Below are positions 35,001 to 45,439 of a stretch of 64,000 nt of DNA, piece after piece. Where the stretch lies: assembly GCA_036250195.1 (NCBI GenBank), contig JAVHZZ010000007.1, forward strand, positions 160,162,150 through 160,226,149, given 5' to 3'. Made by a program: the position numbers and the translations under genes. The notes beneath the pieces were generated by a model that saw only the letters and a program-made list of their open reading frames with translations, made no database searches and had not been told where the DNA came from. Origin of the DNA: Mixophyes australis. Its lineage: Eukaryota > Chordata > Amphibia > Anura > Limnodynastidae. Each line of letters opens with the position of its first letter. Position 1 is the stretch's first letter.

Positions 35001-36748
35001 AGTGTAAACCTGTGTTGTCCTGGTGTTGTGGTGCTGGCTGCCAGAGGTAGAGGGTAATTGGGGTGTTATCCTGATATAACAGATCCTGACAAGAGAAAAT
35101 AAACACTTACAACATTCCGGGGCAGTCGGTGACCAGGGAGGTACTTGACGTTCTCGTGATCCTGATTGATAATCTCTGTTAACTTCCGTCCATCGATCAT
35201 CTCCTCGAACACCCACATGTTCACCACTGGATGGAAGCGGTTGGACCTCTTGGTGTTGTTACCAATGATCTTAGAGATAGCGGATCCCCTGTAACACAAT
35301 CCCACATACATGGTAAATGATCATCTATTATTAATTCCTGTGTAACCCTCACAGTCTACAGGACGGCTTCAGGGAGAGTCTGCTCATTCTCAGGTCAGCT
35401 AACCCTGATGCATTATGGGTAATGTACAACTTATTGGCTTAATATGAATTATGTTGTTACATTTCTGCTATTTCCTCAAAAATATAAAAGTAATGACAAT
35501 TAATTTCTGTATTTGGAGGAAAAACTCATCTTCTGTGTAATTATGGGTGTGTACAGCACCTCTGTATATGGCAGAGCTCCACTACATCCGCGGTTCTCTT
35601 GTGACTCAGTGTCTTTTACTGTCGTGAATCTGCTACATTTATATTTATCACAGTCTGTTATAGCATCAGATTTCTGGGTGCACCCCATGAATATATCACC
35701 CTGCTGCCCCCCTCTCCCCCCAATCATTCTTCCTGTTCTCTGCGGGCGAGTGCTAGATGTGGGCAGTGAGTTGGCAGCACCGCCTGTGATGCCACAGACA
35801 GTTTATCGCATTGTGCTTTATGATTTTCAAAATGATCTTAGCAAAAATAGTTTATTTTCATTATTTGGGGCATATTCAATTGTTGGTGTTACTGCATAAA
35901 GTAATGCGGCGCGCGCACTATTACCATCATTACGGTGATAGTGTGCGCAAATACCATTATTACGGTGATAGTGCGCGCAAATACCGTTATTACGGAACTT
36001 TTCTTGCTGGATTTCAGCTCGCAGCTCGTGTTTGTGTTTTGTTTTTATATATTAACTATTTTGTGCCGGACCCACCGGTGGTATTGCCAGCAGGCTGCTG
36101 GCTTACGCTGGCATTGCCCTTTGAATGTCGACATTATCACTGTTCACAGTCACAATGTCCCCATTTTAAACATGTAGACAGAATGAATATGTCGCCATTT
36201 ACACTGTCACCATTGTGATGGGGACATTAGCAGTGTCGGCACAGTCACCGTCTGCATATGGTACCCAACCCGGTTCCACGTAACTAATCTCTTCTACACT
36301 ACGACATGCGGCCGCTCATAGCCTGGGCCACGGAGGCTGATCGCCTGATTGGTTTATACTAGAAGTATGTTTGTAATGTGCTGAGACCGCGGTACCAGGA
36401 CGGGTTCTGTGACTACCAGCTAGAGGATAGACGTGCTGATGGGGTGGCCCTGTTCTTAGGGCCCATCAGTGGTCTAACTCCTCCCACTTCAGGGGTGCCC
36501 ATACATAAAGGAATTGGTTGAACTGAAATAATCTGTGCTGCTGTTAACAGTCTAATCCTTTTATTTGTTGCCAGTTGCTCTAAAATGAGATTATATGATA
36601 ATTAAGACTGAGCCATAACCAGAAATATAACATCCAGGGACGTTTATAGTACAAGTCCTTATACTGATAATATATAATATAATATAATATAATACAGGGG
36701 CTCTCACCAGTTGCCGGAGCCGATTATGCTCACTCTGAGCGGGGCCAT
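22994..36748 (-). CDS. Glycerol-3-phosphate dehydrogenase [NAD+], cytosolic, GPD1/GPD1L family (complete, 8 exons)
   Basis: A cytosolic enzyme interconverting dihydroxyacetone phosphate and sn-glycerol 3-phosphate with NADH/NAD+, linking glycolysis to glycerolipid synthesis and the glycerophosphate shuttle. Eight exons splice in phase into 349 residues, exactly the length of human GPD1. Visible: N-terminal Rossmann motif GSGNWGS (residues 10-16), K120, K204, and D260, T264 and R269 in the block [14 protein letters not shown], which are the recognised catalytic and substrate residues. The C-terminus is CLQNHPEHY. The start ATG at 36748 has G at -3 and +4. Against recalled human sequences the protein is mixed: exon 3 is closer to GPD1, while exons 2, 4 and 7 share blocks with GPD1L ([27 protein letters not shown]). 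This fits a third paralogue (gpd1c of fish) or a slowly evolving GPD1-type gene. The symbol is left blank for that reason. It is divergent from OSBPL11 and convergent with LMLN. Confidence 0.96.
23262..25025. repeat. 59-bp minisatellite, about 30 copies, GPD last intron
   Basis: An exact 59-bp period from GTGACACACAGCGGCTGCCG at 23266. It is highly uniform; variants are single-base (CAGCG/CACCG, ACTCGG/ACCCGG, CAGCGG/CAACGG/CAATGG), with the AACGG type clustered at 24390-24600. It fills 23262-25025 of the intron 23091-25256. Confidence 0.98.
25031..25165. repeat. Dispersed repeat family A, copy 2
   Basis: GGGGCAGGCTGAGCTGGGGG, CATCTGCTCCCCCGGGCC, then GGGTCACCTGCAT and GAGTCGGGTTGTGCC. Same block order as 18338 and 30470. 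It begins about 6 bp after the end of the 59-bp array. Confidence 0.75.
25257..25363 (-). CDS. GPD exon 7
   Basis: Acceptor TTTCAG; 35 codons plus [15 protein letters not shown] to LRQKDMID(K); donor GTAAGA at 25256. The following intron is mostly the 59-bp tandem array. Confidence 0.95.
25585..25818 (-). CDS. GPD exon 6, catalytic C-domain
   Basis: Acceptor CATCAG; 78 codons, [12 protein letters not shown] to AEAFAKTGK; donor GTGAGT at 25584. Carries D260, T264 and R269 and the family signature around [10 protein letters not shown]. Confidence 0.96.
26621..26733 (-). CDS. GPD exon 5, ends with catalytic Lys204
   Basis: Acceptor CCCCAG; two bases complete Gly, then 37 codons, [11 protein letters not shown] to EICGALK; donor GTAAAG at 26620. 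No open frame longer than this exon covers it, so it is easily missed. The last codon is K204. Confidence 0.95.
27444..27582 (-). CDS. GPD exon 4
   Basis: Acceptor CTGCAG; 46 codons plus one base, [11 protein letters not shown] to FCETTI(G); donor GTGATA at 27443. Contains [12 protein letters not shown], a conserved block of the active-site cleft. Confidence 0.95.
28650..28790 (-). CDS. GPD exon 3, ends with catalytic Lys120
   Basis: Acceptor CTGCAG; 47 whole codons, [10 protein letters not shown] to FGISLIK; donor GTGAGG at 28649. The last codon is K120. Human paralogues have Val where this copy starts with Leu, from the CTG directly after the acceptor. Confidence 0.95.
28905..29020. repeat. 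Tandem duplication of about 53 bp plus G-run
   Basis: GTGCTGCGTTTGCCTTACTT and GGGCCCTCCACATTGCTGCA occur twice in direct order, separated by a G run; a longer G run (about 16) precedes the first copy. Lies in GPD intron 2. Confidence 0.9.
30470..30630. repeat. Dispersed repeat family A, copy 3
   Basis: GGGGCCGGCCGGGCTGGGGG, CATCTGCCCCCCAGGCTGG, GGGTCACCTGCAG, CTGCTGAGTCGAGTCTTGGC. The longest of the three copies; lies in GPD intron 2. Confidence 0.75.
30969..34643. repeat. 47-bp minisatellite, about 78 copies, GPD intron 2
   Basis: The unit runs GTACCTGTGTGTACTGTATC then GCTGCTACACACTGCTGTGC, 47 bp (successive ACCTGTGTG at 31017 and 31064). Variants GGGGTT/GGCGTT, GTGCTGG/GTGTTGG, CACTGC/CACTAC are mixed along the array. 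The unit has no stop in any plus frame and 47 is not a multiple of 3, so three frames stay open for up to 1236 codons with a 47-residue cycle. Not coding. Confidence 0.98.
34645..35100. other. GPD intron 2, array flank
   Basis: No exon recognised between the 47-bp array and exon 2. Confidence 0.5.
35111..35288 (-). CDS. GPD exon 2
   Basis: Acceptor TTACAG just before 35288; one base completes Trp, then 59 codons, [11 protein letters not shown] to PGHRLPRNV; donor GTAAGT at 35110. Includes [10 protein letters not shown], strongly conserved in the family. Confidence 0.95.
35865..36240. repeat. Repeat-derived sequence with small hairpins, GPD intron 1
   Basis: GGCATATTCAATTG opens the stretch, followed by alternating GCGCACTATTACC and ATTACGGTGATAGTGYGCGC units that can pair with each other. 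Further on, AATGTCCCCAT and ATGGGGACATT are inverse copies. Looks like a fold-back element remnant. Confidence 0.5.
36708..36748 (-). CDS. GPD exon 1: start and Rossmann motif
   Basis: ATG at 36748-36746 in context GGAAATGG. Encodes [13 protein letters not shown] plus TG; donor GTGAGA at 36707. The GxGxxG loop is split by the first intron inside the Trp codon, as phase 2. Confidence 0.93.
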
Positions 36749-36805
36749 TTCCAGTCTCTGTCCGCGGTGCTGATGGAAGACCCTATGTCCGAGCTCTGCC
36801 CTGTG

Positions 36806-37130
36806 CCGGGTGTATTCCGGGTGCTGCGCCCTGGGGACCTGTGTATTCCGGGTGCTGCGCGCTGTGACGGGTGTATTCCGGGTGCTGCGCCCTGGGACGG
36901 GTGTATTCCGGGTGCTGCGCCCTGGGGACCTGTGTATTCCGGGTGCTGCGCGCTGTGACGGGTGTATTCCGGGTGCTGCGCCCTGGGGACCTGTGTATTC
37001 CGGGTGCTGCGCGCTGTGACGGGTGTATTCCGGGTGCTGCGCCCTGGGACGGGTGTATTCCGGGTGCTGCGCCCTGGGACGGGTGTATTCCGGGTGCTGC
37101 GCCCTGGGACGGGTGTATTCCGGGTGTTGT
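36806..37130. repeat. 30-bp GC-rich minisatellite in GPD 5' flank
   Basis: About 11 units with TGTATTCCGGGTGCTGCGCC as the core, 30-31 bp. The array starts about 58 bp upstream of the dehydrogenase ATG, so it occupies the 5'UTR or core promoter. The CpG is retained in every unit. Confidence 0.95.
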
Positions 37131-37311
37131 GCTCGGCTCTGCCCGTTCAGCTGTCAGGTGATCATTCTCCCCGATGTGAGCAGATCCGGACCTGTCATTG
37201 GCTGAAGGTGTGTGAGGGCGGAACTCTGCTTGCAGCATCCAATCAGAGGGCTCGGGTGTGTCCCAGTCTGAGAACCTCAAACATTTACCAAATATGTAAC
37301 TATAATATTAT

Positions 37312-39960
37312 ATATCACCATCCAGTGATCCCTATAGCACTGCATACACCAGGGAATAACCCCAACATGATGTATCACCATCCAATAATCCCCAAAAGTC
37401 ATCATACATCAGGGAAGGATCCCAACATGATGTCTCACCATCCAATAATCCCCAAAAGTCATCATACATCAGGGAAGGATCCCAACATGATGTCTCACCA
37501 TCCAATAATCCCCAAAAGTCATCATACATCAGGGAAGGACCCCAACATGATGTCTCACCATCCAATAATCCCCAAAAGTCATCATACATCAGGGAAGGAC
37601 CCCAACATTATGTCTCTCCATCCAATGATCCCCAAAAGTCATTATACACCAGGGAAGGACCCCCAACATAATGTATCACCATCCAGTGATCCCCAAAAGT
37701 CATCATACACCAGGGAAGGACCCCCAACATGATGTCTCACCATCCAATGATGCTCAAAAGTTATCATACACCAGGGAAGGACCCCCAGCATGATGTATCA
37801 CCATCCAGTGATCCCCAAAAGTCATCATAACCCAGGGAAGGACCACCAGCATAATGTATCACCATCCAGTGATCCTCAAAAGTCATCATACACCAGGGAA
37901 GGATCCCAACCATGATGTCTCACCATCCAATAATCCCCAAAAGTCATCATACATCAGGCAAGGACCCCAACATGATGTCTCTCCATCCAATGATCCCCAA
38001 AAGTCATTATACACCAGGGAAGGACCCCCAACATAATGTATCACCATCCAGTGATCCCCAAAAGTCATCATACACCAGGGAAGGACCCCCAACATGATGT
38101 CTCACCATCCAATGATGCTCAAAAGTTATCATACACCAGGGAAGGACCCCCAGCATGATGTATCACCATCCAGTGATCCTCAAAAGTCATCATACACCAG
38201 GGAAGGACCCCCAGCAGGATGTATCACCATCCAATGATCCTCAAAAGTCATCATACACCAGGGAAGGACCCCCAGCAGGATGTATCACCATCCAGTGATC
38301 CTCAAAAGTCATCATACACCAGGGAAGGACCCCCAGCAGGATGTATCACCATCCAGTGTTCCTCAAAAGTCATCATACACCAGGGAAGGACCCCCAGCAT
38401 GATGTATCACCATCCAGTGATCCTTACAAGTCATCATACACCAGGGAAGGACCCCCAACATAATGTATCACCATCCAGTGATCCCCACAAGTCATCATAC
38501 ACCAGGGAAGGACCCCCAACATAATGTATCACCATCCAGTGATCCCCACAAGTAATCATACACCAGGGAAGGACCCCCAACATGATGTCTCATCATCCAG
38601 TGATCCCCAAAAGTCATCATACACCAGGGAATGACCCCAACATGATGTATCACCATCCAGTGATCCCCAAAAGTCATCATAACCCAGGGAAGGACCACCA
38701 GCATAATGTATCACCATCCAGTGATCCTCAAAAGTCATCATACACCAGGGAAGGATCCCAACCATGATGTCTCACCATCCAATAATCCTCAAAAGTCATC
38801 ATACACCAGGGAAGGATCCCAACCATGATGTCTCACCATCCAGTGATCCCCAAAAGTCATAATACACCAGGGAAGGACCCCCAACATGATGTCTCACCAT
38901 CCAATGATGCTCAAAAGTTATCATACACCAGGGAAGGACCCCCAGCATGATGTATCACCATCCAGTGATCCTCAAAAGTCATCATACACCAAGGAAGGAC
39001 CCCCAGCAGGATGTATCACCATCCAATGATCCTCAAAAGTCATCATACACCAGGGAAGGACCCCCAGCAGGATGTATCACCATCCAGTGTTCCTCAAAAG
39101 TCATCATACACCAGGGAAGGACCCCCAGCAAGATGTCTCACCATCCAATAATCCCCAAAAGTCATCATACATCAGGGAAGGACCCCAACATGATGTCTCT
39201 CCATCCAATGATCCCCAAAAGTCATTATACACCAGGGAAGGACCCCCAACATAATGTATCACCATCCAGTGATCCCCAAAAGTCATCATACACCAGGGAA
39301 GGACCCCCAACATGATGTCTCACCATCCAATGATGCTCAAAAGTTATCATACACCAGGGAAGGACCCCCAGCATGATGTATCACCATCCAGTGATCCTCA
39401 AAAGTCATCATACACCAGGGAAGGACCCCCAGCAGGATGTATCACCATCCAGTGTTCCTCAAAAGTCATCATACAGCGGGGAAGGACCCCCAGCATGATG
39501 TATCACCATCCAATGATCCTCAAAAGTCATCATACACCAGGGAAGGACCCCCAGCAGGATGCATCACCATCCAGTGTTCCTCAAAAGTCATCATACACCA
39601 GGGAAGGACCCCCAGCAGGATGTATCACCATCCAGTGATCCTCAAAAGTCATCATACACCAGGGAAGGACCCCCAGCATGATGTATCACCATCCAGTGAT
39701 CCTCAAAAGTCATCATACTCAAGGGATCACCACCCAGCATGATGTATCACCATCCAGTGATCCCCAAAACTCTATAAACACCAGGGAAGACCACCCACAC
39801 AATGTATCACAGTCCAATGATCTCCAAAAGATTACATAAACCAGTAAGTGACCCTGACATGATGTCTCATTATATAGTGATCCCCAATGCTCTAACATAC
39901 ACAAGGTGAGGACCCCAAACATGATGTCTCACTATCCAGTGATTCCTAAAAGTCTAAAGA
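37312..39960. repeat. 60/61-bp minisatellite, about 43 copies, between GPD and OSBPL11
   Basis: The unit contains ATGATGTCTCACCATCCA, then ATCCCCAAAAGTCATCATAC and ACCAGGGAAGGACCCC. The first copies are exactly 60 bp; later ones 61 (extra C). Higher-order blocks are repeated, for example the series near 37570-37780 recurs near 37970-38150 and 39180-39380. The right end decays into diverged units. Confidence 0.97.
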
Positions 39961-40361
39961 AGCCTCATATTGATGTTGCACCAGCCACTGAAACCCAAAC
40001 GTCTAACTACAAGCAATGGACCCCAAAAAGTCTACTTACACCAGTAATAACCCCCAGAAATTAACTTGATACCTTGTTGTGCGCTAACATATCTATGTTT
40101 TGTATATTGCAATATGAGGCACATTCTGGCACCTAGGTCACTGTAGTAAGACCAGAGATGCTCATTCATCTGCAGGGACGTAGACCTCCAGATGTGGGAA
40201 TAGAGGGGGTGGGCGCTCTCCCTGTGTAAAGGGGGAGTCTGTGCAATACAACTTGCATTGTCCAGTATATAATATATACCGGCCAAAGGTGATGGTGCAG
40301 GTGGGATAGGGGGAGGGTCAGACTTAGAATTTGAATCAGTGCCCATGGGGCCTCTAGTTAC

Positions 40362-40600
40362 CACTTACCTCCCAACTTTCCCAGTTTGAAGGGACTGACC
40401 TAACAGTCAGGACTTTTGTCCCAAGTGCTGGGACTTATGTATCCTATTGGCCGCTGCAAGCGGTGGTGTGTGCACTTGCCAGGGGGTGTTTATAAGGGAT
40501 ATGAGGGGGTTATGATACAACTGGACGTGATGCGGTAAAGTCCCAGCATAGTGTGACCAGGGGGCGCACTCTGTCCTGCTTGTTATACTTTTCTCCAACA
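40362..40600 (-). repeat. Possible dispersed repeat, copy 1 (CCCAACTTTCCC type)
   Basis: ACCTCCCAACTTTCCCAGTT followed by a GGACTTTTGTCCC-like segment. Resembles a common frog repeat built around CCCAACTxTCCC and GGGACAGTCCTGATTT. A partner lies near 42440-42690. Confidence 0.35.
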
Positions 40601-41177
40601 CTGTTGATGGTGCACTTAAAATGATATAATAATAATAATTTATAGGACAGTTCTACATATATCCCTGTATGACGCTAAAGGTGCATTAGGAAGATAAGAG
40701 TGTACTGCGGCAGCTCAGACACTTCTAGTTCCATGTGTCTATCACTGAGTATATCACCGGCTGGATACAGTATAACAGTCTTGGGGTGTGGCTTCCGCAG
40801 GGTCACATGAGATCACTCTGTAATTCCAGTTTCAACATGAAATATCTCACAGACAGAAAAACTGTTTGTGTCCATGGTTTGCGCAATATATAATCACATA
40901 ATATGTACATAACTGTAACCACAGCGAGGAGCTGAGTGCTGGGTCCTGACCGATACAACTAATATAAACCCACATCCTGGTAGCAGCAGAGTGAGGAAGA
41001 ACAGGGATAACGTTTCTGTAAGAAACTAGTTCCAGTTACATTGCAGTAAGAACTGTAGAACTAGTTTAGGAGACATTGTGAACTCTAAGAACATCTATAG
41101 TCAGTCAGTAAATTGTGGGCGGCGTCAGGAAGGGGCGAGAAAAGGAGTAGTCTCCCCTCCTTATAGGGGTGCATGCT

Positions 41178-41193
41178 ACCCCCCCCCCCCCCA
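41178..41193. repeat. Poly(C) run
   Basis: About 15 consecutive C. Similar runs occur near 49816 (C) and near 16467 and 28905 (G). Confidence 0.9.
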
Positions 41194-41389
41194 CTCCCCT
41201 ATTACTGCTGCTATTAACTTAAACACTGAGGGCCTGATTCATTAAGGCACGCACAATGAGCGGATCTGCATCGCATACACGACCATCGTCGCTAGTAATC
41301 GCCACTTACACCAGATCTGTGGCTGATGCAAGTGATACGACGGGGAAACACGTATCTTTGACATGCCCAGAGCTTGAATTGGACACAGC

Positions 41390-41790
41390 TGTATGTACTC
41401 CCTTACTGTACGCCCTACTGCACGCCCTTACTGCGTGTACGCCCTATCTACACGCCCTACTACACGCCCTTACTGCGTGTACGCCCTATCTGCACGCCTT
41501 TACAGTACGCTTTACTGCACGCCCTTACTGTACGCGCTTACTTCTCACCCTTACTGTACACCCCTACTGCACGCCCTTACTGCACGCCCTTACTGCACGC
41601 GCTTACTTCTTGCCCTTACTTTACATCCCTACTGCACGCCCTTACTGCACGCCCTCAATGCACACCCTTACTGTAGCCCTTACTGCACGCCCTTACTGCA
41701 CGTACGCCCTTACTGCACACCCTACTGCACGCCCTTACTGCACGTATGCCCCTACTGCACACCCTTACTGCACGCCCTTCTGTACATGTA
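41390..41790. repeat. Short-period array of CCCTTACTGCACG units
   Basis: Irregular units of about 13-27 bp around GCCCTTACTGCACGCCCTTA. Stop-free on the plus strand, giving overlapping false frames rich in Thr, Ala, Leu and Tyr. The flank at 41230 starts GGGCCTGATTCATTAA, as in the fold-back element at 5044. Confidence 0.85.
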
Positions 41791-41829
41791 TCTTGAAAAC
41801 CAAGTGAATTATTGGACGTCACAGGTGTA

Positions 41830-42900
41830 ACAATTCAGCTCACATCTCAGACCATCTCTGGATAAAGTCCAGTCCTTCACTGAACACCTCCAGCACATAC
41901 TGGGATAGTATTTATAGTGCCCTACAAATGTTACACAAGAGCTAACACTCTTTAACTCGGGTGAATAATCATTCTTGACCTCTACACTGTCCTCCGTAGC
42001 GACTCTCCTGGTTGTTCCATCACTGGGGTGTCCCTCTCTCTCTAGACATGGGCTCCATTCTTATGCTCAGGCTCGGTGCACTTATCAGTCTCAGCAAGCC
42101 CGTAAGAGTACTTGATGTCTCTGCAGCTCTGCATGGTCCTCAGTGTCTCCCACTCTCCCCTACGTATCTCTCGCCTGCAGCTCCCCCTCTATCTGCAATG
42201 TCAGTCTTCGGGTCAGTACCTGCAGTCTGATATCAGATCTACCTTCTAGCAGTGGCACTAACGAGGAGGTGTGATCACTGCACAGTGGGGTCTGTCACAT
42301 CCCCCTGGGTGCATGTCCAGTGCTTCCAATGTACTGCGCCATTCCCTAATGTCTTCTCCTCCTCTATAGACACCCCTCCAATGCTGCACACACCTGCTGC
42401 TGGTACGCCCGGCATTGAAGGCATATCTCCTATCTCCTAACTGTTCCCATTTAGGGGGGACAGTCCTGATTTGTGGACCTCGAAAGGGATGGAGTTTGTA
42501 GTGAAGTGCACAGAGCTCCGCCAAAGGTAGGTGTGACTTAGTGAAAAGGGGGCATCTTTGGATGGATGTGGTGTGGAGTTTGGGCGAATCAGGAACAGAG
42601 CTTATTTTATTTGTCTTTATAAATGTTGAGAGGAATGGTGAAGGGGCACCTGTTAGTGGCACACTTCTCCCAACTTTCATGGAATCAGGAATGTCCCACG
42701 AAAGAGATATGGACAGGGGCAGAACTGTCATGAGAGGCTGGAATTTGGACTAAACTCTGACAGTTTTACTCTGACAGACTTCTGCAGCGTGGTTATGTTC
42801 AACTAACTATCCCTGACAGTCACAAAACACGCAATGGGATTGGACATTACCATTTTAAATCCTCTGATCTTGCCACTTACTCCTATATTCCTCAATACAC
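41830..42900. other. Intergenic sequence without a recognised gene
   Basis: No exon assigned. The segment 42440-42690 has GGGGGGACAGTCCTGATTTG and CTCCCAACTTTCATGG, likely part of the dispersed repeat also seen near 40362. Confidence 0.4.
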
Positions 42901-42919
42901 CAAGTTATTATATAGTCTA

Positions 42920-43860
42920 ATTATTATATATATACAAAATAGATTCACATCTATAGGCGCAACAATCTCTAAAATCACAAAAACAAAATATGAGTCCAAA
43001 TACCAAAGCACTAAATAAGTGATTGAGTCCTGAAAGTTAGTGATTCATCAAACAGACGTAATATGTTGAAATTTCTTTTGCATTAAATAGGAAATTCCAT
43101 AGATGTGTGAAATATAAACAAAGAAAAACATATATAGTGTAGTAGATTTAAATAATAATTGTTTAAATTTAGACACCCTTGGGAAAGACCAATCTGTGAT
43201 TGAAACGCGTTGGATGCGCATTGGGTCTCTCTCCTGTCTACTCTGACTTTACACTGTGACATCTGCACGCTCAGGTAGACTCACTGATTAATACTTATAA
43301 TGATACCTGTTCATAATAAGATTTCTTTTTTAAGTTTATGTTTTTTGTATTTTATGAAGAAACAAGAGGTAATGCACTATATGTCTCTTCTATTTCATTT
43401 TATTTATACATAAATACTTGTAAGAATATTAGATCTTTGGGAACGTAATACATCTGTGGAAAACCATTGTTGGGGATAGGGGGACTTCCTCCAAGAAAAG
43501 CCAAAATCACTTTGGTAGTGGAAATCTTAAATACTTCTTATCTAATGTAAGCACATGGGGTGTGGGGTTTGGATACACCCTTTATTACTTTTGATAATAT
43601 ATTTGACACACTTTGGGTATCTAAGTTTTAAACAATTATTGTTTAAATCTACTACACTATATATGTTTCCTTTGTTTATATTTCACATATCTATGGAGTT
43701 TCCTACATGTGGAATAAATGTCAACGTATTACGTCTGTTTGAGGAATCACTAGAACTTATTTAGTGCTTTGGTATTTGAACTCATATTTGTTTTTGTGAT
43801 GTAAGAGATTGTATCGCCTATGTATGTGAATCTATTTTGTATATATTGTGTAACTAAACC
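42920..43860. mobile_element. Long inverted-repeat element, about 940 bp
   Basis: The left arm about 42925-43165 and the right arm about 43630-43850 are inverse copies: ACAAAATAGATTCACAT/ATGTGAATCTATTTTGT, GGAAATTCCATAGATGTGTG/CACATATCTATGGAGTTTCC, TAGTGTAGTAGATTTAAA/TTTAAATCTACTACACTA. The spacer includes GAAACGCGTTGGATGCG, a motif seen in frog DNA transposons. No coding potential. Confidence 0.85.
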
Positions 43861-43976
43861 TGATTCATATTTGAGGCCCCCACATTGTTATAATAAGAGT
43901 GCGCCTAGTTGTAGTTTTTCCTTTGCTAATTATTATATATAACTCAACTTTAAGATATAAGTGTGTATATAATATG

Positions 43977-43983
<7 letters not shown>

Positions 43984-44028
<45 letters not shown>
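43984..44028. repeat. (AT)n microsatellite
   Basis: About 22 AT units; a second run lies at 44078-44108. Both lie within 230 bp upstream of the OSBPL11 promoter motifs. Confidence 0.97.
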
Positions 44029-44030
<2 letters not shown>

Positions 44031-44072
44031 CTATATACACATCTTGCCTGTCTCATTATAGGCTCCCTGCTG

Positions 44073-44112
<40 letters not shown>

Positions 44113-44208
44113 AGTATGTTATGTATGATCTCTATCTGCAGTGTGACTATGTGATATATTACTATATACCATGACTCATGTTACATGCAGAGGGATCCTC
44201 CTGCCAGT

Positions 44209-44345
44209 AAGAAAGATGGCGGCGCGCGGCGCTGTGCGTCATGACGTCGGCGGACCATCACATGACCCGGAAGTGACGGCCGGCTGATCTCCCTGCCCGG
44301 GTAGGCTGCGGAGGCGACATGAACGGGAGAGACGACTCCGAGACG
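44209..44345 (+). promoter_or_regulatory. OSBPL11: OSBPL11 core promoter, CpG-rich, TATA-less
   Basis: A sharp change from AT repeats to CpG-rich sequence. Motifs in order: AAGATGGCGGC (YY1 type, about 44213), TGACGTCGG (CRE-like, about 44242), CACATGAC (E-box variant, about 44259), CCGGAAGTGACG (ETS type, about 44268). This set is typical of housekeeping promoters. No TATA box. The transcription start is not determined. Confidence 0.75.
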
Positions 44346-44351
44346 GGCTGA
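44319..44351 (+). CDS. Short upstream ORF in OSBPL11 leader
   Basis: ATG at 44319 with G at -3, ten codons (MNGRDDSETG) and TGA at 44349-44351. If transcription starts upstream of it, this uORF would precede the main start by about 670 nt. Its use is inference. Confidence 0.35.
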   Translation: MNGRDDSETG

Positions 44352-44371
44352 GCTGCTATAGAGACCCCACC

Positions 44372-44925
44372 CCCCCGAGAGAATAGAGAGTCAGCTCTTG
44401 TGTCACACAGGGGAGAGACATCCCTGAGCCCCATACACAGCTCCAGATAGATTAGAGAGTCAGCTCTTGTGTCACACAGGGGAGAGACATCCCTGAGCCC
44501 CATACACAGCTCCAGAGAGATTAGAGAGTCAGCTCTTGTGTCACACAGGGGAGAGACATCCCTGAGCCCCATACACAGCTCCAGATAGATTAGAGAGTCA
44601 GCTCTTGTGTCACACAGGGGAGAGACATCCCTGAGCCCCATACACAGCTCCAGAGAGATTAGAGAGTCAGCTCTTGTGTCACACAGGGGAGAGACATCCC
44701 TGAGCCCCATACACAGCTCCAGAGAGATTAGAGAGTAAGCTCTTGTGTCACACAGGGGAGAGACATCCCTGAGCCCCATACACAGCTCCAGATAGATTAG
44801 AGAGTCAGCTCTTGTGTCACACGCTGGAGAGACATCCCCGATCCCCATACACAGCACCAGAGAGATTAGAGAGTCAGCTCTTGTGTCACACGCAGGAGAG
44901 ACATCCTTTGCATCTGCTAGACTGC
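44372..44925. repeat. 69-bp minisatellite, about 8 copies, in OSBPL11 5' leader
   Basis: TCAGCTCTTGTGTCACACAG recurs at 44391, 44460 and 44529 (period 69). The units carry GGGGAGAGACATCCCTGAGC and CCATACACAGCTCCAGA. The last two units are diverged (CACGCTGG, CACGCAGG). It lies between the promoter and the start codon. The minus strand is open for 291 codons only because 69 is a multiple of 3. Confidence 0.97.
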
Positions 44926-44990
44926 ACATGATAGGAGTGACGGCAGAACAAGAGACCACCACAAGACAGGGAGCCCTGCTGACCCCCAGG

Positions 44991-45112
44991 ATGCAGGGTG
45001 ACCCTCCAGCCATGAAGGTCTGTGACACTGATAACAAACTGGAACCTGCCCCCAGCCCCCACAACCATCGCGTTGCCCCCAGGGGAGTGAGCAATAAGTC
45101 CTGGCAGTACAG
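44991..45112 (+). CDS. OSBPL11: OSBPL11 exon 1 (coding part)
   Basis: 40 codons from ATG to WQY plus AG; donor GTAAGA at 45113. The frame is open upstream to about 44814 through the last units of the 69-bp array. The start is set by similarity to the human N-terminus. Confidence 0.9.
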
Positions 45113-45374
45113 GTAAGAGCTGCTAACATGCACTCAGTGTGTGGGAGTGAGACCTCTGTAATGCTGTGCTCTGAGATACGTCAGAGACGTCACATTATAA
45201 CCGTTATTTATAAAGCACGGGTATATTACTTACAGGGTTCTGTCCCCCAGGTAAATGATGCTCTGATTTCTCTCCAGAAGATGTTACCAACGCGTGTCCA
45301 TATATATGTAGGGATCATTATGTGTCCACCAAGGCCTGGGACTATAATTATACCTTAATATTCCTGTAATCGGG

Positions 45375-45439
<65 letters not shown>

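Noticed and set aside
44928..44990. Upstream in-frame ATG for OSBPL11
   Set aside because: It would add 21 residues unlike the human protein, whereas the ATG at 44991 matches the human N-terminus (MQG...MKV).
44258..45133. 291-codon minus-strand frame opposite the OSBPL11 leader
   Set aside because: The 69-bp period is a multiple of 3, so one stop-free unit keeps the frame open; it overlaps the promoter and first exon of OSBPL11.
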